Assembly: GCA_030673735.1 (NCBI GenBank)
Contig: DAOVIK010000016.1
Coordinates: 1-13,568 of the forward strand
Source of the DNA: Anaerolineae bacterium
GTDB lineage: Bacteria > Chloroflexota > Anaerolineae > Anaerolineales > E44-bin32
DNA: 13,568 nt
Reading direction: 5' to 3'
The notes under the pieces were generated by a model. That model was not told the origin of the DNA. It saw only the letters and a program-made list of their open reading frames with translations, and made no database searches. The stretch's first letter is position 1. Each line of letters opens with the position of its first letter. Positions 5,659 through 13,455 of the stretch are shown piece by piece. The position numbers and the translations under genes are program-made.

Positions 5659-7067
5659 CGCTGCGCGCCAGGCTCACGCTCCTGTACACGGCAGTGCTAG
5701 GCTCCGTTCTGATCGTCTTCGGGGCCGTGGTGTACATGCTCCTTTCCGTCAGTTTGACCACCGAAGTTGAAGGAGTCTTGAAAACAACCGCGGATGACAT
5801 TCTGTTTGCCAGCCGCCGGGATGTTCGCGGGATTCTGTTGCCCACGCTTGATCTCACGGGAAACGTGGGTGTACAAGTTTGGACATGGACGAGCGAGAGC
5901 GAGTTGGCTTTGTTTTCCACCAACATAACGACGACCGGCAATCCCTTCGATCCTCAAACGTTGGAGTCAAGCGTCCGTGCTTTTTCCACGGTGCCCTCGG
6001 AATCGGGACGACTGAGGGTTCTCAGCGTGCCGATCACCGTGGTTCCGGATGGTCGCATCATCGGATACATGCAGCTGGCAAGATCCATGAGTACGGTTGA
6101 CCAGGCGCTGGAACGGTTGCTTATCGTGCTGCTGGGAGGTGGGCTGCTGGCGGTTGCGGTCGCGGCGTTGGTGGGATGGGCTACTGCTGGAGCAGCACTG
6201 CGCCCCTTGGGTAAGGTCACGGACACGGCAATGCAGATCTGGCGCACCGATGATCTCTCGCGTCGCATTCCCATGGGTGGAGCGCCTGAGGATGAGATCG
6301 GACGCATGATCATCGTCTTCAACGAGACCCTGGAGCGTCTGGAGAATCTATTCGAAGGACAAAGGCGCTTCTTGGCCGACATCTCGCACGAGCTGCGCAC
6401 GCCGTTGACGACGATACGAGGCAATGTGGATCTGATCCGCCGCATGGGTGAGGCGGATGAGGTATCGCTGGAAGCGGTGACGGACGAGGTCGATCGTATG
6501 ACGCGCATGGTGCAGGAATTGTTGCTACTGGCCCAAGCGGAGTCGGGACATCTGCCGCTTGACAAAGAGCGCGTGAATCTCAGCGTGCTGATGGAAGAAG
6601 TCGTTCAACAGGCGCAAGTGCTGGCGGAAGAACACGTGGAGGTTCGCTCAGGAGCGAAGGAAGACGCCATCGTCCTTGGAGATCGAGATAGGATCAAGCA
6701 GATCCTTCTCAACTTGATTTCCAATGCTCTCGAGCACACACCTGAGGGGGGCAACGTGGTATTGGGCTTGGAACGTGTCAACGAGTGGGTGCGAATGACG
6801 GTGACCGACAGTGGAAAAGGCATTCCCGAAGAGGAACTGGCGCATGTCTTTGAGCGCTTTTATCGCGTTGATCGCTCGCGCAAGCGTTCTGAGCGCGGAG
6901 GAGCAGGCTTGGGACTGTCAATTGCCTATTGGATCGCCCGCAGTCACAACGGCCGGATCGATGTGGAATCCGAGGTCGATCGCGGAACGACCTTCTCTGT
7001 CTGGTTGCCACTGATATCCGAAGAGGCCAACGAAGATACGGACCGCAGTTCAGAAGAAGTAGCCTAG
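5655..7067 (+). CDS. Membrane sensor histidine kinase (HAMP, HisKA, HATPase)
   Basis: A 470-residue kinase, partner of the preceding regulator. TM1 is at about residues 8-30 and TM2 at about 155-180, enclosing an extracytoplasmic sensor region of about 120 residues with no motif I recognise. A HAMP linker follows (LRPLGKVTDTAMQIWRTDDLSRRI). The phosphorylated histidine is H245 in SHELRTPLTTIRGNVDLI. The ATP-binding domain has the N box NLISNALEHTPEGG (from N353), G1 box DSGKGIPEE (D385), F box FERFYRVDRS and G2 box GGAGLGLSIA (G415-G420). All kinase elements are intact. The GTG start at 5655 lies inside the regulator's last codons, with GAGGGAG (5643-5649) 5 bases before it. The signal sensed cannot be told from the sequence. 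Confidence 0.95.
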   Translation: MTLRARLTLLYTAVLGSVLIVFGAVVYMLLSVSLTTEVEGVLKTTADDILFASRRDVRGILLPTLDLTGNVGVQVWTWTSESELALFSTNITTTGNPFDPQTLESSVRAFSTVPSESGRLRVLSVPITVVPDGRIIGYMQLARSMSTVDQALERLLIVLLGGGLLAVAVAALVGWATAGAALRPLGKVTDTAMQIWRTDDLSRRIPMGGAPEDEIGRMIIVFNETLERLENLFEGQRRFLADISHELRTPLTTIRGNVDLIRRMGEADEVSLEAVTDEVDRMTRMVQELLLLAQAESGHLPLDKERVNLSVLMEEVVQQAQVLAEEHVEVRSGAKEDAIVLGDRDRIKQILLNLISNALEHTPEGGNVVLGLERVNEWVRMTVTDSGKGIPEEELAHVFERFYRVDRSRKRSERGGAGLGLSIAYWIARSHNGRIDVESEVDRGTTFSVWLPLISEEANEDTDRSSEEVA

Positions 7068-7206
7068 CGGATTTTTATAGTCCCTCGCATTTTCCCCACA
7101 ACTATCGACATATGCAGGATTATGAATGCATGCTGGCTTGCCCAGCCCAACCAGCGTTCTGCTTGGCATGGACGATAGCTTTAGGTTGGCAAAGAGGCGC
7201 CGGTTA

Positions 7207-7950
7207 TCAGGGTGTACTTGAGGTGGAAAGCGAAGCTTGAGCAAGCGAGGCTCTGCGGCACAGGTTGTCCCCTCCCGCAAGGAGCCAGGATTGCAGGCTT
7301 GAGCTCTGCGTGCTGCCTGTGGCGATATCTGTGAGGATGCCGCTGCCCCAGGTGACGTAGCGCTGCGTTTCGGAGGGCCATTGGGAGGCGTCTTGCTCTA
7401 TTGCCCTATGCCCCCCGTTGTATCCAGCCAATGCCAAGTCCGTCCGACCACCGGAAAGCTCGAAACCTCGCGCCAGATAAGCCAGGCCGCGCCTGGCGTT
7501 GGTTTGTGGATCCAGAGGATCCTCGCCAGGTGAGAAGTGATACGGCATCACCTGAAACAGACCAATAGCTCCGGCAGTGGATCGAACAGAAGGATGACCG
7601 CAGGATTCAATCTGCATCACTGTGGCAACCAGGTTGGGATCAAGGTTATGGGCGGCTGACCACCGCATGATATCCGAACTCCATCTTAGAACCTCGGGTG
7701 AGAATACGGGTGAGAGAACCGCTTCGCCGGATGCTTGACCGGCTGGCGAGAGACCTGATTGGGAGAGAAGCCAACCTAAGACCAAGCCGGCAAGAACCAT
7801 GGCGAGGGTGATGGGAAGCCACAGCAATGTGCGAGGAAGTAAGCCGGTCACGTCCGGGTTGGGAGGAGAGCCAACTTGAGAACGTGACCGGCGAGTGCTG
7901 AGGGATCGATGACCAGTTGGAGGAGTGAGGAGGGACGTCGGTGCGGTCAT
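7207..7950 (-). CDS. Membrane-anchored lytic transglycosylase (SLT domain)
   Basis: A 247-residue protein that should cleave peptidoglycan glycan strands at the outer face of the membrane. A basic, Ser/Pro-rich cytoplasmic N-terminus (1-40) precedes one membrane helix (about 41-62), then a catalytic domain of the Slt70 type. The catalytic glutamate is E115 in VMQIESCGHPSVRSTAGAIGLFQVMP, followed by the conserved NARRGLAYLARG and ALAGYNGG stretches. The C-terminal tail (about 212-247) is low complexity. I prefer ATG at 7950 to a TTG one codon earlier; it lies 3 bases after the stop of the upstream membrane protein gene and has no strong Shine-Dalgarno, so coupled translation is likely. It ends facing the histidine kinase gene, 139 bases away. 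Such enzymes serve wall turnover or the assembly of envelope-spanning machines. Confidence 0.88.
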   Translation of the reverse strand: MTAPTSLLTPPTGHRSLSTRRSRSQVGSPPNPDVTGLLPRTLLWLPITLAMVLAGLVLGWLLSQSGLSPAGQASGEAVLSPVFSPEVLRWSSDIMRWSAAHNLDPNLVATVMQIESCGHPSVRSTAGAIGLFQVMPYHFSPGEDPLDPQTNARRGLAYLARGFELSGGRTDLALAGYNGGHRAIEQDASQWPSETQRYVTWGSGILTDIATGSTQSSSLQSWLLAGGDNLCRRASLAQASLSTSSTP

Positions 7951-7953
7951 CAA

Positions 7954-8640
7954 TCAGTGGCGCGCTTGTGGCTGGGCAACAACGGCCTCGGGTTCGAAGC
8001 TGGGCGGTCGCCAGGTTCTGGTTTGGCTATCGGTGGGCTGGGCGGGTGACGGATTTCCAGATCGCTGGCGAGCGGTGGCTCTGCGTTGCCGAGCTGCATC
8101 CTGCTTGAACAAGCGATCGCCGGCCAGCGTGAAGGTCCCGATCATGAGCACGCGCATCAGCCAAACGAGCACCGCAACGAACACCGGAACGGAGGTGACC
8201 AGAGCCTGCCTGTCAAGGATTTCGTTGCCGAGTTGCGAATGCTCCAGGAGAGCCAGGCTCACTGCCCACCATGTGAGCATGGCGTTCATGGTTGCGGCCA
8301 AGAACCAGGCCGCCAAGAGATACCAGGCCTCGATTGCTTCCTTGCGGGCGCGCTGAGGTGTGAACAAGCGGGCGATGCCAGCGAAATCGATACCGCAAAA
8401 TGCGAGCGCAAGGATCGTCGCCCAATGGATGCCCAGGAAGCTCAGATTCCCAAGCAGGTCCTTGAAGGCGAACTCGGTCGTACCGTAGTTGAAGATCTCG
8501 AAGGCGATCAACGCCGACAGGATCATGGCCCCATAAACGGCGCCTCGATTCAGGGAAATGCGGTTGAGGAAGCGCCGAATGGCTTGCCGGATGGTTGCTA
8601 CGGGGTCACGAGAAAGGGATGGAACGGTGTGAGCGGACAT
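7954..8640 (-). CDS. Uncharacterised membrane protein with four predicted helices
   Basis: A 228-residue protein that I do not recognise. Hydrophobic segments are at about 34-52, 68-90, 105-131 and 150-172. Before them is a basic, probably cytoplasmic N-terminus; after them a tail (178-228) that is first Arg-rich, then rich in Pro, Gln and Thr. The second helix contains the odd FCGIDFAGIARLFTP stretch with an internal Asp. ATG 8640 is chosen because AGAGGTG lies five bases before it and a good promoter lies just upstream; the frame is open for 38 more codons but these run through the promoter. It is cotranscribed with the lytic transglycosylase. Membrane protein plus transglycosylase pairs occur in envelope remodelling and in secretion or transfer systems, but nothing here decides between these. 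Confidence 0.75.
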   Translation of the reverse strand: MSAHTVPSLSRDPVATIRQAIRRFLNRISLNRGAVYGAMILSALIAFEIFNYGTTEFAFKDLLGNLSFLGIHWATILALAFCGIDFAGIARLFTPQRARKEAIEAWYLLAAWFLAATMNAMLTWWAVSLALLEHSQLGNEILDRQALVTSVPVFVAVLVWLMRVLMIGTFTLAGDRLFKQDAARQRRATARQRSGNPSPAQPTDSQTRTWRPPSFEPEAVVAQPQARH

Positions 8641-8656
8641 ACTGCACCTCTCTATA

Positions 8657-8706
8657 GAACATATGTGCGATGTCGCCAGTTTAGAACATTTGTGCTGAAT
8701 TGTCAA
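8657..8706 (-). promoter_or_regulatory. Sigma-70-type promoter with two SOS-box-like operators
   Basis: Read on the minus strand, TTGACA (8701-8706) is separated by exactly 17 bases from TAAACT (8678-8683). Two nearly identical 12-base sites are present, GCACAAATGTTC (8684-8695) and GCACATATGTTC (8657-8668), with 27 bases between their starts. The first fills most of the -35/-10 spacer and the second falls about where the early transcript begins. They differ from each other at one base and resemble the Gram-positive LexA box GAACNNNNGTTC except for one base in the same half-site. A repressor bound here would block the polymerase. Identity of the repressor is inferred only. Confidence 0.7.
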
Positions 8707-8775
8707 GAGGAAATGCTTGCAAGGCCATGGCTGGAATGGCCAGTCTGGGATCACGTTGGGGATTGAGAATAGGGA

Positions 8776-9723
8776 TTATTGGACGGGATCGACGAGGCTT
8801 GCGGGGCGGATTGCTCTGTTGCGTGTGTAGAACCAGACGAGGAACCCGCCGAGGATGATTGCCGGAAAGACAACCAGCCCTGCCTCGGGTCCGAACGTGC
8901 CACCGGTTGCCAACTCAGGTCCAACTACAGTTTGGCGGATGAGGCTGAATCCCTGCAGGCCGCTAACCGGAAAACCAAAGACCGATCCTTCAAAGAAGTT
9001 CCAGCCGATGTGCAATCCAATTGGAAGCCAAAGATTGCGCGTGCGAACCCAAGCGAAGGCAAGAAAGTAGCCCGCAGCCAAAAGGCCCATGAGGGATCCA
9101 ATGTTGAAGAATGGATTCTGGGCGTGAAGCACGGCGAAAATCGCCGAGGAAAGGAAGATTGCCCATTGCAGGCTCATTGCCTCAGCCATGTTTTGCAAAT
9201 GGTAGCCACGACTGAGCAATTCCTCTTGAATGCCTACGATGATGAAGAGGCCCAACATGGTAAACAGCGCGTGCACGGACTGACCAGGGCTGATGGTTTC
9301 CCAAGCCCAGCCTTCAACGCGAATCCAACCCATTGCCCATTCGAAAGCGAAGATCAATCCGAACAAGAGGCCGGGAAGCGCGAAGCCGAAGGCCAAGTCG
9401 ACCAGTGTGTGGCGATTGAATCTGAAGCCCAGCGAACGGAAGGTGCGGCGATCCAAAACACGGCGAGCTATCCACGTTGCTAGCAGGATGGCGGAAAGCG
9501 GGATCATGTTAAGCAGCGGTGAGGATGAGGGATCGGTGTTAACCCCGACCAACCCCAGGCCCATCGCGACTGCCAGGAGGACCGAGCCGATGATCAGTAC
9601 AAGAGCCACTGTCAAACCGCTGTGGAGCAACAGACGCCAAATGATTCGCAGTCGCGGTTCTTTGGGCGAGATGAACAGGTAACTGAGGAACCTGCGAACT
9701 GGATTGGATTGCCTTGGCTTCAT
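8776..9723 (-). CDS. CPBP-family intramembrane metalloprotease (CAAX/Abi type)
   Basis: A 315-residue polytopic membrane protein with about seven or eight hydrophobic segments. The CPBP family motifs are present: EELLSRG with E167, E168 and R172 (motif EExxxR), FAVLH with F196 and H200, and HIGWN with H238 and N242. These glutamates and histidines form the metal/water-activating site in related Rce1-type proteases. Bacterial members are mostly of unknown substrate; some give bacteriocin immunity or process signalling proteins. The ATG at 9723 has CCGGAG seven bases upstream. It begins 45 bases after the glycosyltransferase stop, so it may be the last gene of the solute operon. A gap of about 135 bases and a separate promoter divide it from the genes that follow. 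Confidence 0.88.
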   Translation of the reverse strand: MKPRQSNPVRRFLSYLFISPKEPRLRIIWRLLLHSGLTVALVLIIGSVLLAVAMGLGLVGVNTDPSSSPLLNMIPLSAILLATWIARRVLDRRTFRSLGFRFNRHTLVDLAFGFALPGLLFGLIFAFEWAMGWIRVEGWAWETISPGQSVHALFTMLGLFIIVGIQEELLSRGYHLQNMAEAMSLQWAIFLSSAIFAVLHAQNPFFNIGSLMGLLAAGYFLAFAWVRTRNLWLPIGLHIGWNFFEGSVFGFPVSGLQGFSLIRQTVVGPELATGGTFGPEAGLVVFPAIILGGFLVWFYTRNRAIRPASLVDPVQ

Positions 9724-9768
9724 TCGTTGCTCCGGAGGCGTCTGGACTATCCGCTCTAATAAGAATAC

Positions 9769-11034
9769 TCAGTTGCCGAGCGATTCGCTCATCAAGGCAA
9801 CAAGCTGCTTCTCTAAGTTTTGATAGGAATAGTAGCGTTTTCCGATGGCGTAATTATGCTTGGCCATCCCAACCGCCAGTTCAGGATTCATCAGGACGTC
9901 CCGCGTCTGACGTACGACATCGTTCGTGATGAAGTCCTCAAATTCAATTACCCGAAAGCCCTTAGGCTCGATATCGGTCTTGAAGATTTCATAGCTGCTG
10001 ATCACGATCGGGCGGTGATAATAGATGCTCTCGAGAAAAGCGTTTCCGAAGCCTTCGACGGCAGATGGGTAGGTCACAATGTTGGCATGCTGGTAGGCAT
10101 CGGCGAGGGAGTACCCTTTCTGCTTGTCGGATGTCATGCCCCGTTCAATCTCGACCCGATCCGAAGCACACAGCATACGTACGCCCAAGTTCTCGGCATA
10201 GCCCGCCAGAAACTGCTGGTATTCCGTCCCCTCATCCCCCGCTGCATGCGTGATTAGCAACGTGCAACCACCGGAATCCAGACGCCGGGCAAGCTCGATC
10301 GCCAGTTCAATGCGCTTGCGGGGAACGATGCGTGTCGGCTGCAGCAGAAGGAACTCATCCTCTCCAATACCGAAGGATGCTCGAAAATCATTGGCATATT
10401 TATCGGGCTCGCCCGGCGGATTATCGAAATCCATAACATTGGGCATCATCACTGAGCTGGACCCGGTACGCAGGGCCAACTGGCGTCTGGCGAAAGAGTT
10501 GATCACGACGTGATGGATCGAGGGCAGTATCGGAGGGAATGCCATCGTCAGATAGTCGGAGACGGCTGATATGGCATAGCGTGCCCGTTCCCAGCGGAAA
10601 TCGTGGTGGTGAGCAATCGTGGGAATATTCGTCTCGGCAATGAATTCGGTTAGCGCCAATCCGAGGGGGATGTTCATGGGCAGTGAGAGGGCGTTTTCGA
10701 CAATGAGCAAGCTCACGTCGAATTGTCTAGCGTATTTGTACAGGTGATCCTTGATCTGATCTTTGAAGGCTTGGATGACCTTCGAGGTTCGCGAAGAGCG
10801 TGTCTGTCTGCCGAAAAGCTCCTCATTTAGCGCATCTATGGCAGGATGCTTGAAATGCGCCTCAGGTACAAGGTAGGTGCGCTCGGGGGGCCGATCACAA
10901 AGCCCTGCGAAGTATGTGCATTCGTAGCCCAAGTCGGTCAGAATGTTGGCCCACTTCTCTGTTTCGAGGGAAACCCCATCGGTTCCTGCGAAGCGGGTGG
11001 ATACAAAGCCGATGACCCTTTTATTAGCCTTCAC
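9769..11034 (-). CDS. GT4-family glycosyltransferase, candidate mannosylglucosylglycerate synthase
   Basis: A 421-residue GT-B fold enzyme. The N-terminal domain starts VIGFVSTRFAGTDGVSLETEKWANIL, with the glycine-rich acceptor loop. The C-terminal nucleotide-sugar domain has QPTRIVPRKRIE (R235, K240) and the retaining-enzyme motif E327-GFGNAFL-E335 (EX7E). HHHDFRWER (142-150) is a further conserved-looking stretch. The start is a GTG at 11034, overlapping the phosphatase stop by 4 bases (GTGA) with GGAGG five bases upstream. Directly downstream of a glucosyl-3-phosphoglycerate synthase and a phosphatase, it fits MggS-type enzymes, which add mannose to glucosylglycerate. That assignment comes from context and from a remembered likeness of the N-terminus; the donor and acceptor cannot be read from the sequence. 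A different GT4 activity, for example in polysaccharide synthesis, is possible. Confidence 0.85.
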   Translation of the reverse strand: MKANKRVIGFVSTRFAGTDGVSLETEKWANILTDLGYECTYFAGLCDRPPERTYLVPEAHFKHPAIDALNEELFGRQTRSSRTSKVIQAFKDQIKDHLYKYARQFDVSLLIVENALSLPMNIPLGLALTEFIAETNIPTIAHHHDFRWERARYAISAVSDYLTMAFPPILPSIHHVVINSFARRQLALRTGSSSVMMPNVMDFDNPPGEPDKYANDFRASFGIGEDEFLLLQPTRIVPRKRIELAIELARRLDSGGCTLLITHAAGDEGTEYQQFLAGYAENLGVRMLCASDRVEIERGMTSDKQKGYSLADAYQHANIVTYPSAVEGFGNAFLESIYYHRPIVISSYEIFKTDIEPKGFRVIEFEDFITNDVVRQTRDVLMNPELAVGMAKHNYAIGKRYYSYQNLEKQLVALMSESLGN

Positions 11035-11594
11035 AGAACCTCCGTTGAGAACATCTCAGGTTGAGCGTTTTCAGGAATCTGTTCCCAAACACTGGAGATG
11101 GGAAGTTCAGACAAGTGTACCTTGATAATCGCAAGCGCCAAACCATGCGAGACGATGGCAACCTCTCCAACGGGATGCGTGGTTGCTATGGCTTCCAACA
11201 CTTCCAGCACCCGCTCGCGGACTTGCTCGATCGATTCGCCGCCGGGGGGTGTCACAGAGAGAGGATCGGTTCTGCGTTGCGCGATCAACTCGGGATAGCG
11301 CTCCCTGATCTCCGAAAAGAGCATTCCCTCCCATTGTCCTTGATTTATCTCACGCAATCGAGGATCAATATGGAGTGGAGACTCGCTGACTCGGGCCAGG
11401 ATTTCGGCAGTTCGGCGCGCACGCGTCAGGTCGCTGCTATAGATGGCGTCGAGATGCTGTGTGCGCAACGTCTCAGCAAGCTTCTCGGCCTGAAGCAGGC
11501 CGTTGGCGTTAAGCAGAATATCGGATTGCCCCTGGTAGCGCCCTTCTAGATTCCAATCAGTTTCACCATGACGGATGAGGAAGAGTTTGGTCAT
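11031..11594 (-). CDS. Histidine-family phosphatase, candidate glucosyl-3-phosphoglycerate phosphatase
   Basis: A 187-residue member of the phosphoglycerate-mutase-like superfamily. The catalytic motif LIRHGETDWN gives R8, H9 (the phosphorylated histidine), G10 and E11. R58 in SSDLTRARRTAE, E82 in RLREINQGQWEG and H150 in IVSHGLAL complete the active site. In mycobacteria the GpgP phosphatase that acts after GpgS belongs to this superfamily, and here the gene starts 10 bases after a gpgS and overlaps the following glycosyltransferase by 4 bases. I therefore infer that it dephosphorylates glucosyl-3-phosphoglycerate to glucosylglycerate. On sequence alone, a broad-specificity phosphatase or an alpha-ribazole phosphatase would look much the same. 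ATG 11594 gives the normal MTKLFLIRHGET beginning. Confidence 0.88.
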   Translation of the reverse strand: MTKLFLIRHGETDWNLEGRYQGQSDILLNANGLLQAEKLAETLRTQHLDAIYSSDLTRARRTAEILARVSESPLHIDPRLREINQGQWEGMLFSEIRERYPELIAQRRTDPLSVTPPGGESIEQVRERVLEVLEAIATTHPVGEVAIVSHGLALAIIKVHLSELPISSVWEQIPENAQPEMFSTEVL

Positions 11595-11604
11595 GAGGTT
11601 GGAT

Positions 11605-13455
11605 TCACCCCCGGCGGCTGCGCCTGAATCGTCTTCGATACTCGGGAACAGTGATCATGGGCGGCCGTTCACGCTCTGCGATCTCCTCAACATCGAGAGA
11701 GAACTCCTTCTTGGCGCGGCGGATAATCTTCATGGTGCGATTCACGTCCTTGAGCATCGTTTGCCCATAGCGTGCATCAAGCTTGCGGATCACGGTTTGG
11801 ATGATCGCAAAGGACATCATGCTCAGTGCTGTAAGAGGTTGGTTGTGGTGGATTCGCTCCAGCAAATCTACTTGGCCGATGGATCGAACCCCGAAATGCT
11901 CCAGTAAGTCGATCAACAGCCCGGTCTCCACGCCATAACCCGATGAGAAAGGTATCTGTTCCAGTGCTTGACGCCGGCCGCCATATTCCCCAGAAAGCGG
12001 TTGGATGAGGCCCGAAAGCGCGGGGTAGAAGAGGTTCAGCAGTGGCCGGGTTGTGAGCTCGGTGACCCGCCCCCCACCGCCGGCCATGGTTTTGTCGCCG
12101 ACCTTGATGGGACGCAGATAGAAGCCCTTTACGAACATCAAATCGCCGCGCATCAGCAAAGGCCCAATGAGTCCGTACACGAAGCGCGGATGTATGTTGA
12201 CGATGTCCGTGTCGATCCACAGGACGATGTCACCCTTTGTCAGATAGAGACTCTTCCAAAGCGCTTCGCCCTTCCCTCTTCTGGCGCCGTACTTGGGCAA
12301 GACTTGCTGGTGAATATGAACTGGAATGCCGAGCTCCTTGGCAATCTCCCTGGTGCGGTCGTCCGAATCGGAATCGACGAGGATGATCTCGTCCAGAAGG
12401 GGGTATTCCTCGACGAGCGCAGTGTGCACCGTGCTGATCACATTGCCAACGGTTTGCTCCTCGTTGAGCGCCGGTAAGGCCAGGCTGATCGTGACTCCTT
12501 GATCCTTCTTGAGCCGCACCAGCTGCTCAAGATCCTCGAACTCGCTTGAGTGAAATGTGTTCTGCGCAAACCATTTGTCCACGAGGATCGAGATAGCTTC
12601 GATGCCCTTGATTGCGTCGCCCGAATCGTCGTCAATCACGCGATGGGATCGGACGACGAGCACCGATGTAGAAGCGTCCTGTATCAGCGTATTTGCCAGG
12701 TCGTCCAGGGGTTTCGAGGCGCGCTTGCCGTTGGTTGAGGCGCCGATGATCACCAGATCATATTCCCCCGATTGCTCCAAGACTGCTTGCTGGGTATCGT
12801 CAGCAAGAAGCACGGCGTCTTCAACTTGCGGAAGGTATTCCAGAACCTGCTCGAGCCCCATCGTGGCGTCGATCTCGGTTTCGGCCTCTATCGGATCCTC
12901 GGGACGCAGAGCAGTGAGGCTGCAATTCTCCGAGCTGGCAATATCGAGTGCTAGGCGCAGCGCGAGTTCGCTATCGGATCCCGCGCGTAGAACCACCAAG
13001 ATGCGAGTCTTTGGGCCGGGGTGCTTGCCGCGCAGAATTGCGACATTGCATGGTGAGCTTCGCAATACGGTGCGCGTGACTTGCCGGGAAGGGCTCCTTT
13101 CGGCAGACCAGGGGAGGACCAGCAAGTCCACGTTCTTGTCGCCGGCGAAATCGCATAACTCGTGAGCCGGGTTGTGCGAAACCATGATCTTTGGTCTCAG
13201 CTTAATACCGGTACCGGAAACATCGTTCTTGAGATGCGTGCGCAGCTCGCGTGCCGCTGCCGCAGCCTCGCTTAGAGAACGACGCCGCTTGACGGGCACC
13301 ACGCCGATCACTACCACTTGTCGCTTCCGCGCCAGCGCCTGCGCCATCGAGACCAGATCCTCGCTAGGTACGTCGTGCATCACTGGAACCACGATTCGCC
13401 GTGGCAACCTGCGGCGACGCGGAGCTTCTTTTGCCTCGGTCTTGATATCAGACAT
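11605..13455 (-). CDS. gpgS: Glucosyl-3-phosphoglycerate synthase fused to two N-terminal universal-stress-protein domains
   Basis: A 616-residue three-part protein. Residues about 20-143 and 150-270 are two USP-like alpha/beta domains; each ends in the usual pattern (LLVLPWSAE...RSSPCNVAILRG and LVIIGAS...IQDASTSVLVVRS). Residues about 290-605 are a GT81-type GpgS, which joins glucose from an NDP-sugar to 3-phosphoglycerate. Key features are ISLALPALNEEQTVG (N331), the metal/nucleotide motif VDSDSDD (D361, D363), KGEALW (K395), IDTDI (D415, D417), FSSGYGVETGLLIDLL (504-517) and QVDLLERIHHNQ. The enzyme usually is about 300-350 residues, so the first half is an added sensory or scaffolding unit. 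ATG 13455 has GGAGGGG eight bases or so upstream, and the gene before it ends 8 bases inside it, so translation is coupled. The frame extends 13 codons further to a TTG, without support. Confidence 0.9.
   Translation of the reverse strand: MSDIKTEAKEAPRRRRLPRRIVVPVMHDVPSEDLVSMAQALARKRQVVVIGVVPVKRRRSLSEAAAAARELRTHLKNDVSGTGIKLRPKIMVSHNPAHELCDFAGDKNVDLLVLPWSAERSPSRQVTRTVLRSSPCNVAILRGKHPGPKTRILVVLRAGSDSELALRLALDIASSENCSLTALRPEDPIEAETEIDATMGLEQVLEYLPQVEDAVLLADDTQQAVLEQSGEYDLVIIGASTNGKRASKPLDDLANTLIQDASTSVLVVRSHRVIDDDSGDAIKGIEAISILVDKWFAQNTFHSSEFEDLEQLVRLKKDQGVTISLALPALNEEQTVGNVISTVHTALVEEYPLLDEIILVDSDSDDRTREIAKELGIPVHIHQQVLPKYGARRGKGEALWKSLYLTKGDIVLWIDTDIVNIHPRFVYGLIGPLLMRGDLMFVKGFYLRPIKVGDKTMAGGGGRVTELTTRPLLNLFYPALSGLIQPLSGEYGGRRQALEQIPFSSGYGVETGLLIDLLEHFGVRSIGQVDLLERIHHNQPLTALSMMSFAIIQTVIRKLDARYGQTMLKDVNRTMKIIRRAKKEFSLDVEEIAERERPPMITVPEYRRRFRRSRRG

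Noticed and set aside
7042..7076. Possible terminator after the histidine kinase: CCGC and GCGG followed by five Ts
   Set aside because: Only four base pairs close a loop of about 20 bases that does not pair well. The T run alone is not enough to call a terminator.
7147..7199. CCAACC/GGTTGG inverted repeat between the kinase and the transglycosylase
   Set aside because: Six base pairs around a 41-base loop is within what chance gives, and there is no U tract on either side.
8641..8754. Upstream extension of the four-helix membrane protein to an ATG at 8754
   Set aside because: The extra 38 codons run through a near-consensus promoter and two operators, and contain no feature of interest. 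ATG 8640 has a Shine-Dalgarno.
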